From Aminobacter ciceronei (lineage in GTDB: Bacteria > Pseudomonadota > Alphaproteobacteria > Rhizobiales > Rhizobiaceae), in the NCBI RefSeq assembly GCF_014138625.1, contig NZ_JACJHY010000030.1, forward strand, positions 1-64,000: a stretch of DNA of 64,000 nucleotides, given 5' to 3'. The number at the start of each line of letters is the position of its first letter. Position 1 is the first letter of the stretch. Shown piece after piece: positions 1 to 8,891 of the stretch. Made by a program: the position numbers and the translations under genes. The notes under the pieces are model-generated. The model saw only the letters and a list, made by a program, of their open reading frames with translations, had not been told where the DNA came from and made no database searches.

Positions 1-95
1 GAGAAATCGCGGGCCCCAAGCCAGGCATCGGCTTCTGAGCGGGCCTCGGGGGCTGGGGCATAATCCATGGCGTGGTATCGTTCGAGAATGTTCAT
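1..95 (-). CDS. Aldehyde dehydrogenase-like protein, N-terminus only (runs off the window)
   Basis: An ATG at 95 opens a frame with no stop down to the left edge, giving 31 residues that begin MNILERYHAMDYAPAPE. A short leader ending in a Y-x-PAPE stretch is familiar, from memory, at the start of aldehyde dehydrogenases that sit beside deoC in rhizobia. That would fit oxidation of the acetaldehyde made by DeoC. It lies 255 bp downstream of deoC on the same strand, beyond a repeat element. No catalytic motif is inside the window, so the family rests on the leader and the context. Confidence 0.5.
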   Translation of the reverse strand, partial: MNILERYHAMDYAPAPEARSEADAWLGARDF

Positions 96-133
96 TGGAA
101 TGTTCCCAGCAATTCGTTGCGAGGTCGGCGATC

Positions 134-316
134 CTTCGCACCCCCCTCTGGCCCCATATTTGTCAAAGGGGCGGCCATCTCCCCCGCAAGGGGGGAGATC
201 AGCCTGCGCTGACGTCGCCGCCAATCATCGAGGTTGGAGGAAAGGTGTGAGCGGCGAAGCTGCCAATCTCCCCCCTTGCGGCGGAGATGGCCGGCAGGCC
301 AGAGGGGGGTGCGAAG
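134..316. repeat. GC-rich inverted-repeat element between deoC and the ALDH-like gene
   Basis: Perfect 20-bp inverted arms (134-153 and 297-316) enclose two smaller hairpins built on ATCTCCCCC...GGGGGAGAT. The same CATCTCCCCCGCAAGG core recurs near 57,350 and 57,650. It fills the gap downstream of deoC, and its stems could also end transcription. No gene is seen in it. Confidence 0.75.
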
Positions 317-350
317 AAGCTCCACGGCGATTGCTTTCGCGCCCATCGTC

Positions 351-1397
351 TCACGCCATGGCGTGGCGGTGGTTGGCCGAGTAGCGGCCGCTGATGTGGT
401 GTTCGAGCTGGCGCTCGATGTCGGTCAAAAGGCTCGAGGCGCCGAAGCGGAACAGCTCCGGTTCGAGCCAGGGCCGGCCAAGTTCTTCCTTCATCAGCAC
501 CAGCCAGTCGAGCGAGACTTTTGCCGTCGAGATGCCGCCGGCCGGCTTGAAGCCGATGAAGTAGCCGGTCTGCTCGTGATAGGCGCGGATGGCCCTGACC
601 ATGGCGAGGCCGACGGGCAGCGTCGCATTGACGCTTTCCTTGCCGGTCGAGGTCTTGATGAAGTCGGCACCCGCCATCATCGCCACCATCGAGGCCAGCG
701 TGACATTGCGCAAAGTCGCCAGATCGCCGGTGCCCAGGATGACCTTCAGATGCGCCTCGCCGCAGGCAGCACGCATCTGCCTGATCTCGTCATAGAGCTC
801 CTGCCACTTCGCACCGAATACCAGTCCGCGCGGAATGACGACATCGATCTCGTCGGCGCCGTCCGATACCGACGCCTCGATCTCGGCAAGGCGTGTCGAC
901 AGGGGTGCCAGGCCATGCGGAAAGGCCGTCGACACCGCAGCGACATGGATACCCGACCCCTTCACCACTTCCACGGCGGTGGCCACGAACGGATGATAGA
1001 CGCAGACCGCCGCCGGCCGGAGCAGCACCTCACCCAGTCCCAGCGCCTCGGTCAGGTCGCGGCGCAGCGGGTTCAGCGCCTTGGCGCAGAGCCGGCGCAC
1101 ACGCTCGTCAGTGTCGTTGGAGTTGAGCGTCGTCAGATCCATCAGCGAAATCGAACGCAGCAGCCAAGCCGCCTGGTTGTCGGCCTTGATCGAGCGACGC
1201 TTGGTCAGCGTGCCGACCCGCCGCTCCAGCGCCGAGCGGTTGACGCTGCGCATCGATTCCAGAACACCCAGATCCAGCACCATGCCGGGATTGCGCGCAA
1301 TGGCGTGCCCGTCGGCCACATTCGCAGCCAGCCGCGCCGGCAAGGGGGTCACAATAGCGGACGACGGGTTCTCGGCTTCGCGCAGCTCGCCGCTCAT
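351..1397 (-). CDS. deoC: Deoxyribose-phosphate aldolase
   Basis: Cytoplasmic class I aldolase that cleaves 2-deoxyribose-5-phosphate into glyceraldehyde-3-phosphate and acetaldehyde in deoxynucleoside catabolism. The 348-residue protein has the TIM-barrel landmarks of the family: DLTTLNSNDT near residue 85, the VCVYHP strand, FPHG, EIDVVI, and the Schiff-base region ADFIKTSTGK near 245, followed by GFKPAGGI. It is of the long DeoC type, with about 80 extra N-terminal residues compared with the roughly 220-residue minimal enzymes. The ATG at 1397 was chosen because GGAGGAAAG lies just upstream; the longer open frame to 1607 has no homology-like sequence. fpr lies upstream on the same strand, 221 bp away. 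Confidence 0.93.
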   Translation of the reverse strand: MSGELREAENPSSAIVTPLPARLAANVADGHAIARNPGMVLDLGVLESMRSVNRSALERRVGTLTKRRSIKADNQAAWLLRSISLMDLTTLNSNDTDERVRRLCAKALNPLRRDLTEALGLGEVLLRPAAVCVYHPFVATAVEVVKGSGIHVAAVSTAFPHGLAPLSTRLAEIEASVSDGADEIDVVIPRGLVFGAKWQELYDEIRQMRAACGEAHLKVILGTGDLATLRNVTLASMVAMMAGADFIKTSTGKESVNATLPVGLAMVRAIRAYHEQTGYFIGFKPAGGISTAKVSLDWLVLMKEELGRPWLEPELFRFGASSLLTDIERQLEHHISGRYSANHRHAMA

Positions 1398-1618
1398 GTG
1401 ACTGCCTTTCCTCCGGACGCCTTGTCGTCGGCGCGACATCTCAAGAGCCGTCGACGGAAAGCCATGCTTTCGTCGCGGCAAAACAAGAATAGCCCGTGTA
1501 GCTATGCTCCACGAGTCCCCGGGGCGGAAGTTAGACGAAAAATCGAAACGGCGAAGCGTTATTTTGACCGGATGGTCAAAACGCCGGACCGCCAGGCGAT
1601 CCGGCACTGAGGGAAGCG

Positions 1619-2446
1619 TCAGCCGACGAAGGCGCGCTCGACGACGAAGCTGCCCGGCTCATTCAGCGAGCCCTCGACGAAGCCGAGGCTCTCAGCCAGT
1701 TCCTTGACGTCCTTCAGCATGTGCATCGAGCCGCAGATCATGATGCGGTCGGTTTCGGGATCGAGCTTGTCGATGCCGAGGTCGCTGTAGAACTTGCCCG
1801 ACGAAATGAGCGCGGTGATGCGGCCCATGCGCTCGGATTCCTCACGCGTCGTCGAATTGTAGAGCGTGACGCGGCCATGGGTCAGCTCGCCGATCAGCGG
1901 GTCGCTTTCGAGATTGGCGACCAGTTCCTGGCCATAGGTCAACTCGGCCACGTCGCGGCAGGTGTGGGTAAGGAAGACGTGCTCGTAGCGCTCATAGGTA
2001 TCAGGATCGCGCAGCAGGCTGGCGAAGGGCGCGATGCCGGTGCCGGTCGAGATCATGAAAAGGCGCTTGCCCGGGGTCAGCGCGTCGAGCACCAGCGTGC
2101 CGGTCGACTTCTGGCGCATCAGGACCGTGTCGCCGGGAACGATCTTCTGCAATTCGGAGGTCAGAGGACCATCCGGCACCTTGATCGAGAAGAACTCAAC
2201 TTCGTCGTCCCAGGACGGACTTGCCACCGAATAGGCACGGTAAACAGGCTTTTCGGCGTTGGGCAGGCCGATCATGACGAACTCGCCCGAACGGAAGCGC
2301 AGCGACTGCGGCCGGGTGATGCGGAAGGAAAAGAGGCGATCCGTGTAATGTTTCACCGAAACCACCGTTTCGGCGTAGACATTGGCAGGGATTGGGAACT
2401 GAAGCGGCTTGGCTTCGGCCGTCTTCAGCGCTGCTGCGGTGTTCAT
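1619..2446 (-). CDS. fpr: Ferredoxin--NADP+ reductase
   Basis: FAD flavoprotein passing electrons between NADPH and ferredoxin or flavodoxin, used in redox homeostasis and oxidative-stress defence. The 275-residue sequence has the FAD-binding RAYSVAS motif (near 70), the NADP-binding STGTGIAPF (near 135), the MICGS strand and the C-terminal VERAFVG ending typical of the bacterial (subclass I) enzymes. It carries a roughly 15-residue N-terminal extension. It is divergent from hyuA across an AT-rich 186-bp spacer and is followed by deoC on the same strand after a 221-bp gap, so co-transcription is uncertain. Confidence 0.93.
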   Translation of the reverse strand: MNTAAALKTAEAKPLQFPIPANVYAETVVSVKHYTDRLFSFRITRPQSLRFRSGEFVMIGLPNAEKPVYRAYSVASPSWDDEVEFFSIKVPDGPLTSELQKIVPGDTVLMRQKSTGTLVLDALTPGKRLFMISTGTGIAPFASLLRDPDTYERYEHVFLTHTCRDVAELTYGQELVANLESDPLIGELTHGRVTLYNSTTREESERMGRITALISSGKFYSDLGIDKLDPETDRIMICGSMHMLKDVKELAESLGFVEGSLNEPGSFVVERAFVG

Positions 2447-2632
2447 CGATCAAACCTCTCGCCCGGCGCGGCGACGTTTCCAGACCCGGCGCGCAGCGGA
2501 AATACAGGCAAATAATGGGACCTTGTTCGGGTTATTAATTAGTATACAAATGATATCAGCGTCAAGATTGTGGCATAAAACGCCTTTCTAAACTGGCACA
2601 GGAACGTAGTCCGGGCTTTTCGGGATTAGTCC
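2447..2632. promoter_or_regulatory. Divergent promoter region between fpr and hyuA
   Basis: This 186-bp spacer is unusually AT-rich at 2515-2590 against the GC-rich background. On the minus strand it holds TTGACG followed by the near-palindromic TTGTATACTAA, a plausible promoter/operator core for fpr. I could not assign a regulator, and hyuA has no convincing Shine-Dalgarno sequence. Confidence 0.35.
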
Positions 2633-4702
2633 ATGGACGAGAATATTCCCGCAGAGGCGGGAAATGTCGTGGCAGGCATCGACGTCGGGGGGACCTTCAC
2701 CGACCTGCTGCTGATCGACGGCAGGGATGGCGGGGCGGTCCGCATCGCAAAGACGCCGACAACGGTCGAGAACCAGGCCCATGGTGTGATCGCAGCGCTC
2801 ACCGCAACAGGCTTTCCCGTCGCCGACATCGACCTCATCGTGCATGGCACGACCACCACCACCAACGCAGTCCTCGAGCGCAGGCTGGCCAAAACCGGCA
2901 TGATCACGACGCGCGGCTTTCGCGACGTGATCGAACTCGGCAGGCGGACCCGGCCGCAGCCCTATGGCATGACCGGCGTGTTCGTGCCTGTCATCCCGCG
3001 CAATCTCCGGTTCGAGGTTACCGAACGCGTCGAAGCCTCGGGGCGGGTGCGCGAGCCGCTCGACGAGAACGAGGTGCGGCAGGCAGTCAAGCAGCTGGTC
3101 GCCGCCGGTTGCGAGGCGCTGGTCATCCATTTCCTGCATGCCTACGCCAACCCTGCGCATGAGCGACGCGCCGCGGAGATCGCGGCGGAGACCTGGCCAA
3201 ATGGCCACATCACGACCGGGCACTCGCTGCTGTCGGAAGCACGCGAGTTCGAACGCGGGGTCACCGCCTCGGTCAACGCCGCCGTGCAGCCGATCCTCGA
3301 ACGTTATGTCGGGCGGCTGCGCGACGAGCTGGCCACGCGCGGCTACGGCCGCGACTTCCTGATCATGAACGGCAATGGCGGCATGATCTCGGCGCACTTC
3401 GTCACCCGCGAGGCGGCAAAGACCGTCATGTCGGGGCCTGCCTCCGGCGTCATCGCCGCAGCCCATACCGGACGGCGTGCCGGCTTCGGGCATCTCGTCA
3501 CCTATGACATGGGCGGCACCTCGACCGACGTCGCACTGATCCTCAATACCGAGCCCGCGGTCTCCAACGAGATCGAGATCGAATATGCGATGCCGATCCA
3601 TGTGCCGATGGTGGCGGTGCACACAGTCGGTGCCGGCGGCGGCTCGATCGCGCGTGTCGACGCCTCCGGGCTGATCCAGGTCGGGCCGGAGAGCGCCGGC
3701 GCCAATCCCGGCCCTATCTGCTATGGTCGCGGCGGCACCGAGCCGACGATCACCGATGCCAATCTGGTGCTCGGGCGGCTCGACCCGAAAAGGCTGCTCG
3801 CAGTCGACGCGCCGGTGACGGCCGAGGCCGTGCGCCAGATCTTCGACGACAGGATCGGCAAGGCGACCGGGCTTGATGGTATTTCGGCGGCAGGGGCGGT
3901 GCTCCGGCTCGGCAACATCAAGATGGCAGGCGCCATCCGCATGGTGTCGGTGTCGCGCGGCCACGACCCGCGCGACTTCACGCTGTTTGCCTTCGGTGGC
4001 GCCGGCCCGCTTCATGCAACGGCGCTTGCCCGCGAACTCGGCCTGCCGCGGGTGCTGGTACCGGCGCGGCCCGGCATCACCAATGCGCTCGGCTGCGTCG
4101 TCGCCGATTTGCGCCACGACTTCGTCAACACGGTCAACCAGCCCGTCGCGCTGCTCGACGAGAAGCGGGCGCGGGACATTCTCGCCGGGCATCGCACGGC
4201 AGGCGAGGTGCTGATCGCCCAGGAGGCGGTGCGGCCGAACAGCATTCGCGTCAGCCACTCCGCCGACATGCAGTTCGTCGGGCAGACGCACATCGTCAAC
4301 GTGCCGCTGCCCTCGGCGGATGTCGACCGCGCGACGTTGCAAGCGCTGTTCGAGAAGGCCTATTTCGCCCGTTTCAAGGTCGAACTGCCGGGGATCCGCG
4401 CCAATCTCGTCAACCTCAACACATCGGTGACGGGCGCCCGACCCGAGGTCGACCTCAGTCGCCTGATCGACCCGGCCGGACGGGCGGCGACGCTGGCGGA
4501 AGCGCTGCGCGAGATCAGGCCGGTGTGGTTCGACGGCAGCTGGCACGACACACCTGTCTATCTCAGGGAGAAACTGCCGCTCGACGCCGAGATCTTGGGA
4601 CCGGCCATCCTCGAGCAGATGGACGCGACCACAGTGCTGGAACCAGGCGACCGGGCCTGCTCGGACCGGGATGGGAACATCATCATTGAGGTGGGGAGAT
4701 GA
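2633..4702 (+). CDS. hyuA: Hydantoinase/oxoprolinase family protein, subunit A
   Basis: ATP-dependent ring-opening subunit of the N-methylhydantoinase / 5-oxoprolinase / acetophenone carboxylase superfamily. The 689-residue protein starts with the actin-like phosphate-binding motif GIDVGGTFTD (about residues 14-23), then HGTTTTTNAVLERR and GFRDVIELGRR, which are hallmarks of HyuA. Downstream are GGMISA, MSGPASG, YDMGGTSTDV and GGAGPLHA. Full length for the family (about 680-700). It is followed by the B subunit after a gap filled by a repeat. The exact substrate (hydantoin, 5-oxoproline or another cyclic amide or ketone) cannot be read from the sequence. Confidence 0.9.
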   Translation: MDENIPAEAGNVVAGIDVGGTFTDLLLIDGRDGGAVRIAKTPTTVENQAHGVIAALTATGFPVADIDLIVHGTTTTTNAVLERRLAKTGMITTRGFRDVIELGRRTRPQPYGMTGVFVPVIPRNLRFEVTERVEASGRVREPLDENEVRQAVKQLVAAGCEALVIHFLHAYANPAHERRAAEIAAETWPNGHITTGHSLLSEAREFERGVTASVNAAVQPILERYVGRLRDELATRGYGRDFLIMNGNGGMISAHFVTREAAKTVMSGPASGVIAAAHTGRRAGFGHLVTYDMGGTSTDVALILNTEPAVSNEIEIEYAMPIHVPMVAVHTVGAGGGSIARVDASGLIQVGPESAGANPGPICYGRGGTEPTITDANLVLGRLDPKRLLAVDAPVTAEAVRQIFDDRIGKATGLDGISAAGAVLRLGNIKMAGAIRMVSVSRGHDPRDFTLFAFGGAGPLHATALARELGLPRVLVPARPGITNALGCVVADLRHDFVNTVNQPVALLDEKRARDILAGHRTAGEVLIAQEAVRPNSIRVSHSADMQFVGQTHIVNVPLPSADVDRATLQALFEKAYFARFKVELPGIRANLVNLNTSVTGARPEVDLSRLIDPAGRAATLAEALREIRPVWFDGSWHDTPVYLREKLPLDAEILGPAILEQMDATTVLEPGDRACSDRDGNIIIEVGR

Positions 4703-4715
4703 TTTCGCGCAAGCA

Positions 4716-4896
4716 CCCCCACTCCGCCTCGCTGCGCTCGGCACCTCTCGCCCTGCCCGAGGGAGAGGAAAGACCGGCGGCGATCGGGGCGCTCGTCATC
4801 TCCTCAGCGACTCCGTTCCTTTCCCCCGTCGAAGCTCTTTTCCTCTCCCCCGTCGAACGGGGGAGAGGTGCCGAGCGCAGCGAGGCGGAGTGGGGG
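4716..4896. repeat. Palindromic repeat element inserted between hyuA and hyuB
   Basis: Perfect 34-bp inverted arms (4716-4749 and 4863-4896) flank a central segment that holds a second hairpin with 12-bp arms (4842-4853 and 4857-4868). The arms contain GAGCGCAGCGAGGCGGAG. It fills most of the 226-bp gap between two genes that normally abut. An ATG overlapping the hyuA stop (ATGA at 4699-4702) opens only a junk frame through the repeat. Confidence 0.85.
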
Positions 4897-4928
4897 TCGA
4901 CCTGCTTGGCGCCAAGCGAGCCCACGTC

Positions 4929-6662
4929 ATGACCCTCGACGCCATCACTCTTTCCGTCATCCAGGCAGCGCTGCAGCAGACCTGCGACGAGATGGACCTG
5001 ACGTTTTCGCGCGCGGCGTTTTCGCCCGTTATCGCCGAGGCCAACGACCGCTCGGATGGCATCTATTCGGCGATCGACGGCGCGCTGATCGCGCAAGGGT
5101 CGCAAGGGCTGCCGGTATTCGTCGGCGTCATGCAGCACTCGACCAAGACCATCATCGAGATGATAGCGGACGGATGTGTGCTGCGGCCCGAGCCAGGCGA
5201 CATCTATGTTGTCAACGACCCCTATCTCGGCGGCACGCATCTGATGGACGTGCGTTTCGCCATGCCGGTGTGGCGTGCGGGAAAAGTCTTCTGCTGGCTG
5301 TCCAACACCGGTCACTGGCCGGATATCGGCGGTGCCGTGCCAGGCGGCTTTTCCGCCTCCGCGACGGCAGTGGAACAGGAGGGCCTGCGCCTGCCGCCGG
5401 TCAAGCTGTTCAAGAAAGGGGTGATGGACCCCGAGATCTACGCCATCATCTGCTCGAACATCCGGGTGGCCGACCAGCGCATCGGCGACATCCGCGCCCA
5501 GGCGGCGGCGCTCCATGTGGGGCAGGAGAGGCTGTTCCAGATTCTCGATCGTTACGGTGATGACACCGTCACGGCGGCGATCGCCGAACTGCGCCGACGC
5601 GCGGCGGAACAGATGCGGGCGCATATCGCTGCCCTGCCCGACGGCATCTACCGGTCAAAGGCCTTCGTCGATTCCGACGGCGTGGTCGATGCGCCGCTGA
5701 CCATCGCGCTGTCGATCGCCAAGGCCGGCGACACGCTGACCTTCGACTTCGCCGGCTCGTCTGCACCTTGCGCCGGGCCGATGAACAGCGTGCTGGCGAC
5801 GACATTGTCCTCGGTCTATCTCGCCATGCGGCACATCTTTCCCGATGTGCCGATCAGCGCGGGCGCCTTCGAGCCGTTGATCGTCAAGCGGCCGGAGGGC
5901 ACGTTCTTGGATGCGCGCTACCCTCGCCCCGTCTCGGGCTGCGCGGCGGAAGTGTCGCAGCGCATCGCCGAGGCCGTCTTCGCCGCCATGGTGCAGGCGG
6001 CTCCCGACAAGGTGACGGCGGCACCCGCCGGTTCGAGCGGCAATTTCGCGCTCGGCGGCAATGATCCGGCGCGCGGCCGCGACTATGTCATGTACCAGAT
6101 CTCGGGCGGCGGTTATGGCGGCAATTCAAGTCATGACGGGCTGTCCAACGGCTGTTCGACCATCGGCATCTCGAAATCGCCGCCGGTCGAGATCATGGAA
6201 CAGGCCTATCCCGTGCTCTACCGACACTATGCCTTGCGCGAGGGATCTGGCGGCGCCGGCAAACAGCGCGGCGGGTTCGGCCTCGCCTACGAGATCGAGC
6301 TGCTGCGTGGCGCGGCGCGCGCCTCCTTCGTCATGGATCACGGCCGCACCGGCCCGCAGGGCGCGCTCGGCGGGCGCGATGGCATGGTCAATTCGGTGAC
6401 CGTGTTTCGCGACGGTGCGGCGCATGTGCCGCCGCATCTGTCCAAGGAGCAGGACATTCCGCTGAAATCAGGCGACCGCGTGTCGGTCGGCACGCCGGGC
6501 GGCGGCGGTTATGGCGATCCGCTGGAGCGCGATCCCGACCTGGTGCTGCGTGATATCGGGCTCGGCTACTATACGCGCGAGCAGGCGGCTGACATGTTCG
6601 GAGTGGTGATTGGGAATGATGGGGTGGATGCCGAAGCGACTGCCCATCTGAGGCGGCGGTAA
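4929..6662 (+). CDS. hyuB: Hydantoinase/oxoprolinase family protein, subunit B
   Basis: Partner of HyuA. The B subunit of these complexes completes hydrolysis or carboxylation of the cyclic substrate. The 577-residue protein begins MTLDAITLSVIQ and contains the family landmarks NDPYLGGTHLMD (near 95), SNTGHWPDIGG (near 130), DFAGSS and the glycine-rich GTPGGGGYGDPLERDP close to the C-terminus. The ATG at 4929 is the first start that gives family-like sequence; the upstream part of the open frame translates the repeat. Coupling to hyuA is probably weakened by the inserted element. Confidence 0.9.
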   Translation: MTLDAITLSVIQAALQQTCDEMDLTFSRAAFSPVIAEANDRSDGIYSAIDGALIAQGSQGLPVFVGVMQHSTKTIIEMIADGCVLRPEPGDIYVVNDPYLGGTHLMDVRFAMPVWRAGKVFCWLSNTGHWPDIGGAVPGGFSASATAVEQEGLRLPPVKLFKKGVMDPEIYAIICSNIRVADQRIGDIRAQAAALHVGQERLFQILDRYGDDTVTAAIAELRRRAAEQMRAHIAALPDGIYRSKAFVDSDGVVDAPLTIALSIAKAGDTLTFDFAGSSAPCAGPMNSVLATTLSSVYLAMRHIFPDVPISAGAFEPLIVKRPEGTFLDARYPRPVSGCAAEVSQRIAEAVFAAMVQAAPDKVTAAPAGSSGNFALGGNDPARGRDYVMYQISGGGYGGNSSHDGLSNGCSTIGISKSPPVEIMEQAYPVLYRHYALREGSGGAGKQRGGFGLAYEIELLRGAARASFVMDHGRTGPQGALGGRDGMVNSVTVFRDGAAHVPPHLSKEQDIPLKSGDRVSVGTPGGGGYGDPLERDPDLVLRDIGLGYYTREQAADMFGVVIGNDGVDAEATAHLRRR

Positions 6663-6789
6663 CCGCCTCTCCGTTGAGGGGGCGAGGAACCGAGTTCTGG
6701 CAGATTGCGCCCTTCGAGATTGGCGTTTCCTCTCCCCCACGGAGTGGGGGAGGGTGGCACGGCGAAGCCGTGACGGAGAGGGGGTAGCC
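6663..6789. repeat. GC-rich hairpin repeats between hyuB and the ABC ATPase gene
   Basis: Two adjacent hairpins: CTCCCCCAC/GTGGGGGAG (6732-6752, 3-nt loop) and CACGGC/GCCGTG (6758-6772, 3-nt loop). The second is followed by the 17-mer GAAGCCGTGACGGAGAG, which is also half of the palindrome at 17161-17208. It lies between convergent genes, so it may also act as a terminator for both. Confidence 0.65.
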
Positions 6790-6812
6790 GCCCTCCCCGC
6801 CGCATCAAATCG

Positions 6813-7811
6813 TCAGCCCAGAACCTTGCCGTCTTCGCCGAAGCGATAGGTGCGGGCTGGCTCGGGCGTGGCATAAAGCGTGGCGCCGGGGCCGGTCTGG
6901 TACTCGCCGAACAGGCGAATGGTGATGAGGCCGGCCTTTTCGGTTTCGAGGAAGACGTTGGTGTCGGCGCCGAGATGCTCGGCATGGACCACCGTTCCTT
7001 TCCATGCGCCCTCGGTCTGACTGACCGAAATGTGCTCGGGGCGGACGCCGACCGTCTTGACGGTTTCGCCGAGGCGAGCACCTTCGATGAAGTTCATTTT
7101 TGGCGAGCCGATGAAACCGGCAACGAACAGGTTGGCCGGCTTGTTGTAGAGCTCCATCGGCGCACCGACCTGCTCGATGCGGCCAGCGTTGAGCACGACG
7201 ATGCGATCAGCCAGCGTCATCGCCTCGACCTGGTCGTGAGTGACGTAGACCATCGTCGCCTTGAGGCGGTTGTGCAACTGGGCGATCTCGAGGCGCGTGT
7301 TGACGCGTAGGGCGGCGTCGAGGTTCGACAGCGGCTCATCGAAGAGGAACAGCTTGGGCTCGCGCACCAGGGCGCGGCCGATGGCGACGCGCTGGCGCTG
7401 GCCACCCGAGAGTTCGGCCGGACGACGCTTGAGGTAGGGCTCCAGCGACAGCATGGCCGAAGAAGCGGCAATGCGCTTGTCGATCTCGGCCGTCGGCGTG
7501 CCGGCCTGCTTGAGGCCGAGCGCCATGTTGTCGCGCACGGTAAGATGTGGGTAGAGCGCGTAGGTCTGGAACACCATGGCGATGCCGCGCTTCGACGGCG
7601 GGGCGTTGGTGACCCTGGCGTCGTCGATCAGCACATTGCCCGAGGTCGCGTCCTCGAGGCCGGCGATGATGCGCAGCAGCGTCGACTTTCCGCAGCCCGA
7701 CGGGCCGACGAAGACAACGAACTCACCGTCCTTGACGTCGAGGTCGATGCCCTTCAGCACGTCGACAGGGCCAAAGGACTTCTTGACGTTTTCGATCTTG
7801 AGAGAACCCAC
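6813..7811 (-). CDS. ABC transporter ATP-binding protein, MalK/UgpC type (amino-sugar import)
   Basis: Cytoplasmic ATPase that powers the sugar importer encoded just upstream. The 332-residue protein has Walker [10 protein letters not shown] (near 37), a Q-loop in [12 protein letters not shown], signature [16 protein letters not shown] (near 135), Walker [13 protein letters not shown], and a C-terminal TOBE-like regulatory domain from about 235 onward, typical of CUT1-family ATPases. Last gene of the minus-strand operon murQ, binding protein, permease, permease, Gfo/Idh, ATPase. It starts 15 bp after the oxidoreductase gene. Confidence 0.92.
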   Translation of the reverse strand: MGSLKIENVKKSFGPVDVLKGIDLDVKDGEFVVFVGPSGCGKSTLLRIIAGLEDATSGNVLIDDARVTNAPPSKRGIAMVFQTYALYPHLTVRDNMALGLKQAGTPTAEIDKRIAASSAMLSLEPYLKRRPAELSGGQRQRVAIGRALVREPKLFLFDEPLSNLDAALRVNTRLEIAQLHNRLKATMVYVTHDQVEAMTLADRIVVLNAGRIEQVGAPMELYNKPANLFVAGFIGSPKMNFIEGARLGETVKTVGVRPEHISVSQTEGAWKGTVVHAEHLGADTNVFLETEKAGLITIRLFGEYQTGPGATLYATPEPARTYRFGEDGKVLG

Positions 7812-7826
7812 AGGTCTTCCTTCCTG

Positions 7827-8891
7827 TTAAAGCTTGACCGGGCGGCCGGTGCGGACGCTTTCGTCCGCGGCGAGGCACACGCGCAGTGATTTGACGGCAT
7901 CGTCCATGTGGCGGGTAAGGTCGATGTCCTCGCGGATGGCCTTCAGCACGAAGGCCTGCTCGCGATCACACAGGCCCTGATGGCCCGGCTCGTCCTTCAT
8001 CGACAGGTCCTCGTCGGCATGGACGAAGCTGCCGTCTGCGCCGAGCTCGGCGCGGTGGACGCGGATCATGCTTGTCTTGGTGTGGGAATCGACGTCGTCC
8101 GACTTGGTGGCCGCCTCGTTGACGACGATCGAGACGCTGCCCTTGGGCGAGATCACATCCTTCACGAAGAACGCCGTCTCCGACATCATCGGGCCCCAGC
8201 CGGCCTCGTACCAGCCGACCGAACCGTCGGCGAACAGCACTTGCAGGTGACCGTAATTGTACATGTCGGGCGCGATCTCGTCGGTCATGCGCAGGCCCAT
8301 GCCACGCACCTCGACCGGGTTGGCATCGGTGATCTGGCACATGACATCGAGATAGTGCACGCCGCAGTCGACGATCGGCGAGGTCGTCTTCATCAGCTGC
8401 TTGTGGGTATCCCACTTATGGGCCGAGGACTGCTGGTTGAGGTTCATGCGGAACACGTAGGGACCGCCAAGCGCACGGGCTTCGCCGATCAGGCGCATCC
8501 ACGACGGGTGGTGGCGCAGGATGTAGCCGATCACCAGCTTGCGACCATTGGCCTTGGCGCAGGCGACGACCCGCTCGGCGTCGGCGACCGTTGTTGCCAG
8601 CGGCTTCTCCAGGAAGACGTGGCAGCCCATCTCCATTGCCATGACGGCATAATCGGCATGGCTGTCGGAATAGGTGTTGATCGAGGCGACGTCTGGTCTG
8701 AGTTCACGCAACGCGCCTTCGAAGGAGCGCTGGATGCCGTAACCCTCCATGCCCTCGGGCAGCGGCACGTCGGAGCGATTGACCAGGGCTGCGATCTCGA
8801 AGCCGGGGTTGTTGTGATAGGCCAGCGCGTGGCTGCGGCCCATGTTGCCGAGGCCGGCAACGACGACGCGAAGGGGCTTTTCAGTTGTCAC
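7827..8891 (-). CDS. Gfo/Idh/MocA family oxidoreductase in the amino-sugar importer operon
   Basis: NAD(P)-dependent oxidoreductase of unknown substrate. The 354-residue protein has an N-terminal Rossmann motif VVVAGLGNMGRSHA (near residue 10), the EKPLA motif (near 95) that carries the conserved lysine of the family, and a C-terminal alpha/beta domain with DCGVHYLDVM (near 180), whose histidine is typical of the catalytic site. The GTG start at 8891 overlaps the permease stop (GTGA), so the genes are translationally coupled; upstream in-frame sequence belongs to the permease region. Embedded in a GlcNAc/MurNAc-type operon, it may modify an imported sugar or act as an NAD-dependent glycosidase, but neither is shown. 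Confidence 0.88.
   Translation of the reverse strand: MTTEKPLRVVVAGLGNMGRSHALAYHNNPGFEIAALVNRSDVPLPEGMEGYGIQRSFEGALRELRPDVASINTYSDSHADYAVMAMEMGCHVFLEKPLATTVADAERVVACAKANGRKLVIGYILRHHPSWMRLIGEARALGGPYVFRMNLNQQSSAHKWDTHKQLMKTTSPIVDCGVHYLDVMCQITDANPVEVRGMGLRMTDEIAPDMYNYGHLQVLFADGSVGWYEAGWGPMMSETAFFVKDVISPKGSVSIVVNEAATKSDDVDSHTKTSMIRVHRAELGADGSFVHADEDLSMKDEPGHQGLCDREQAFVLKAIREDIDLTRHMDDAVKSLRVCLAADESVRTGRPVKL

Noticed and set aside
2588-4744. A 718-residue open frame on the minus strand
   Set aside because: Antisense to hyuA, whose plus-strand product has clear family motifs; the antisense translation is low-complexity R/D/H-rich.
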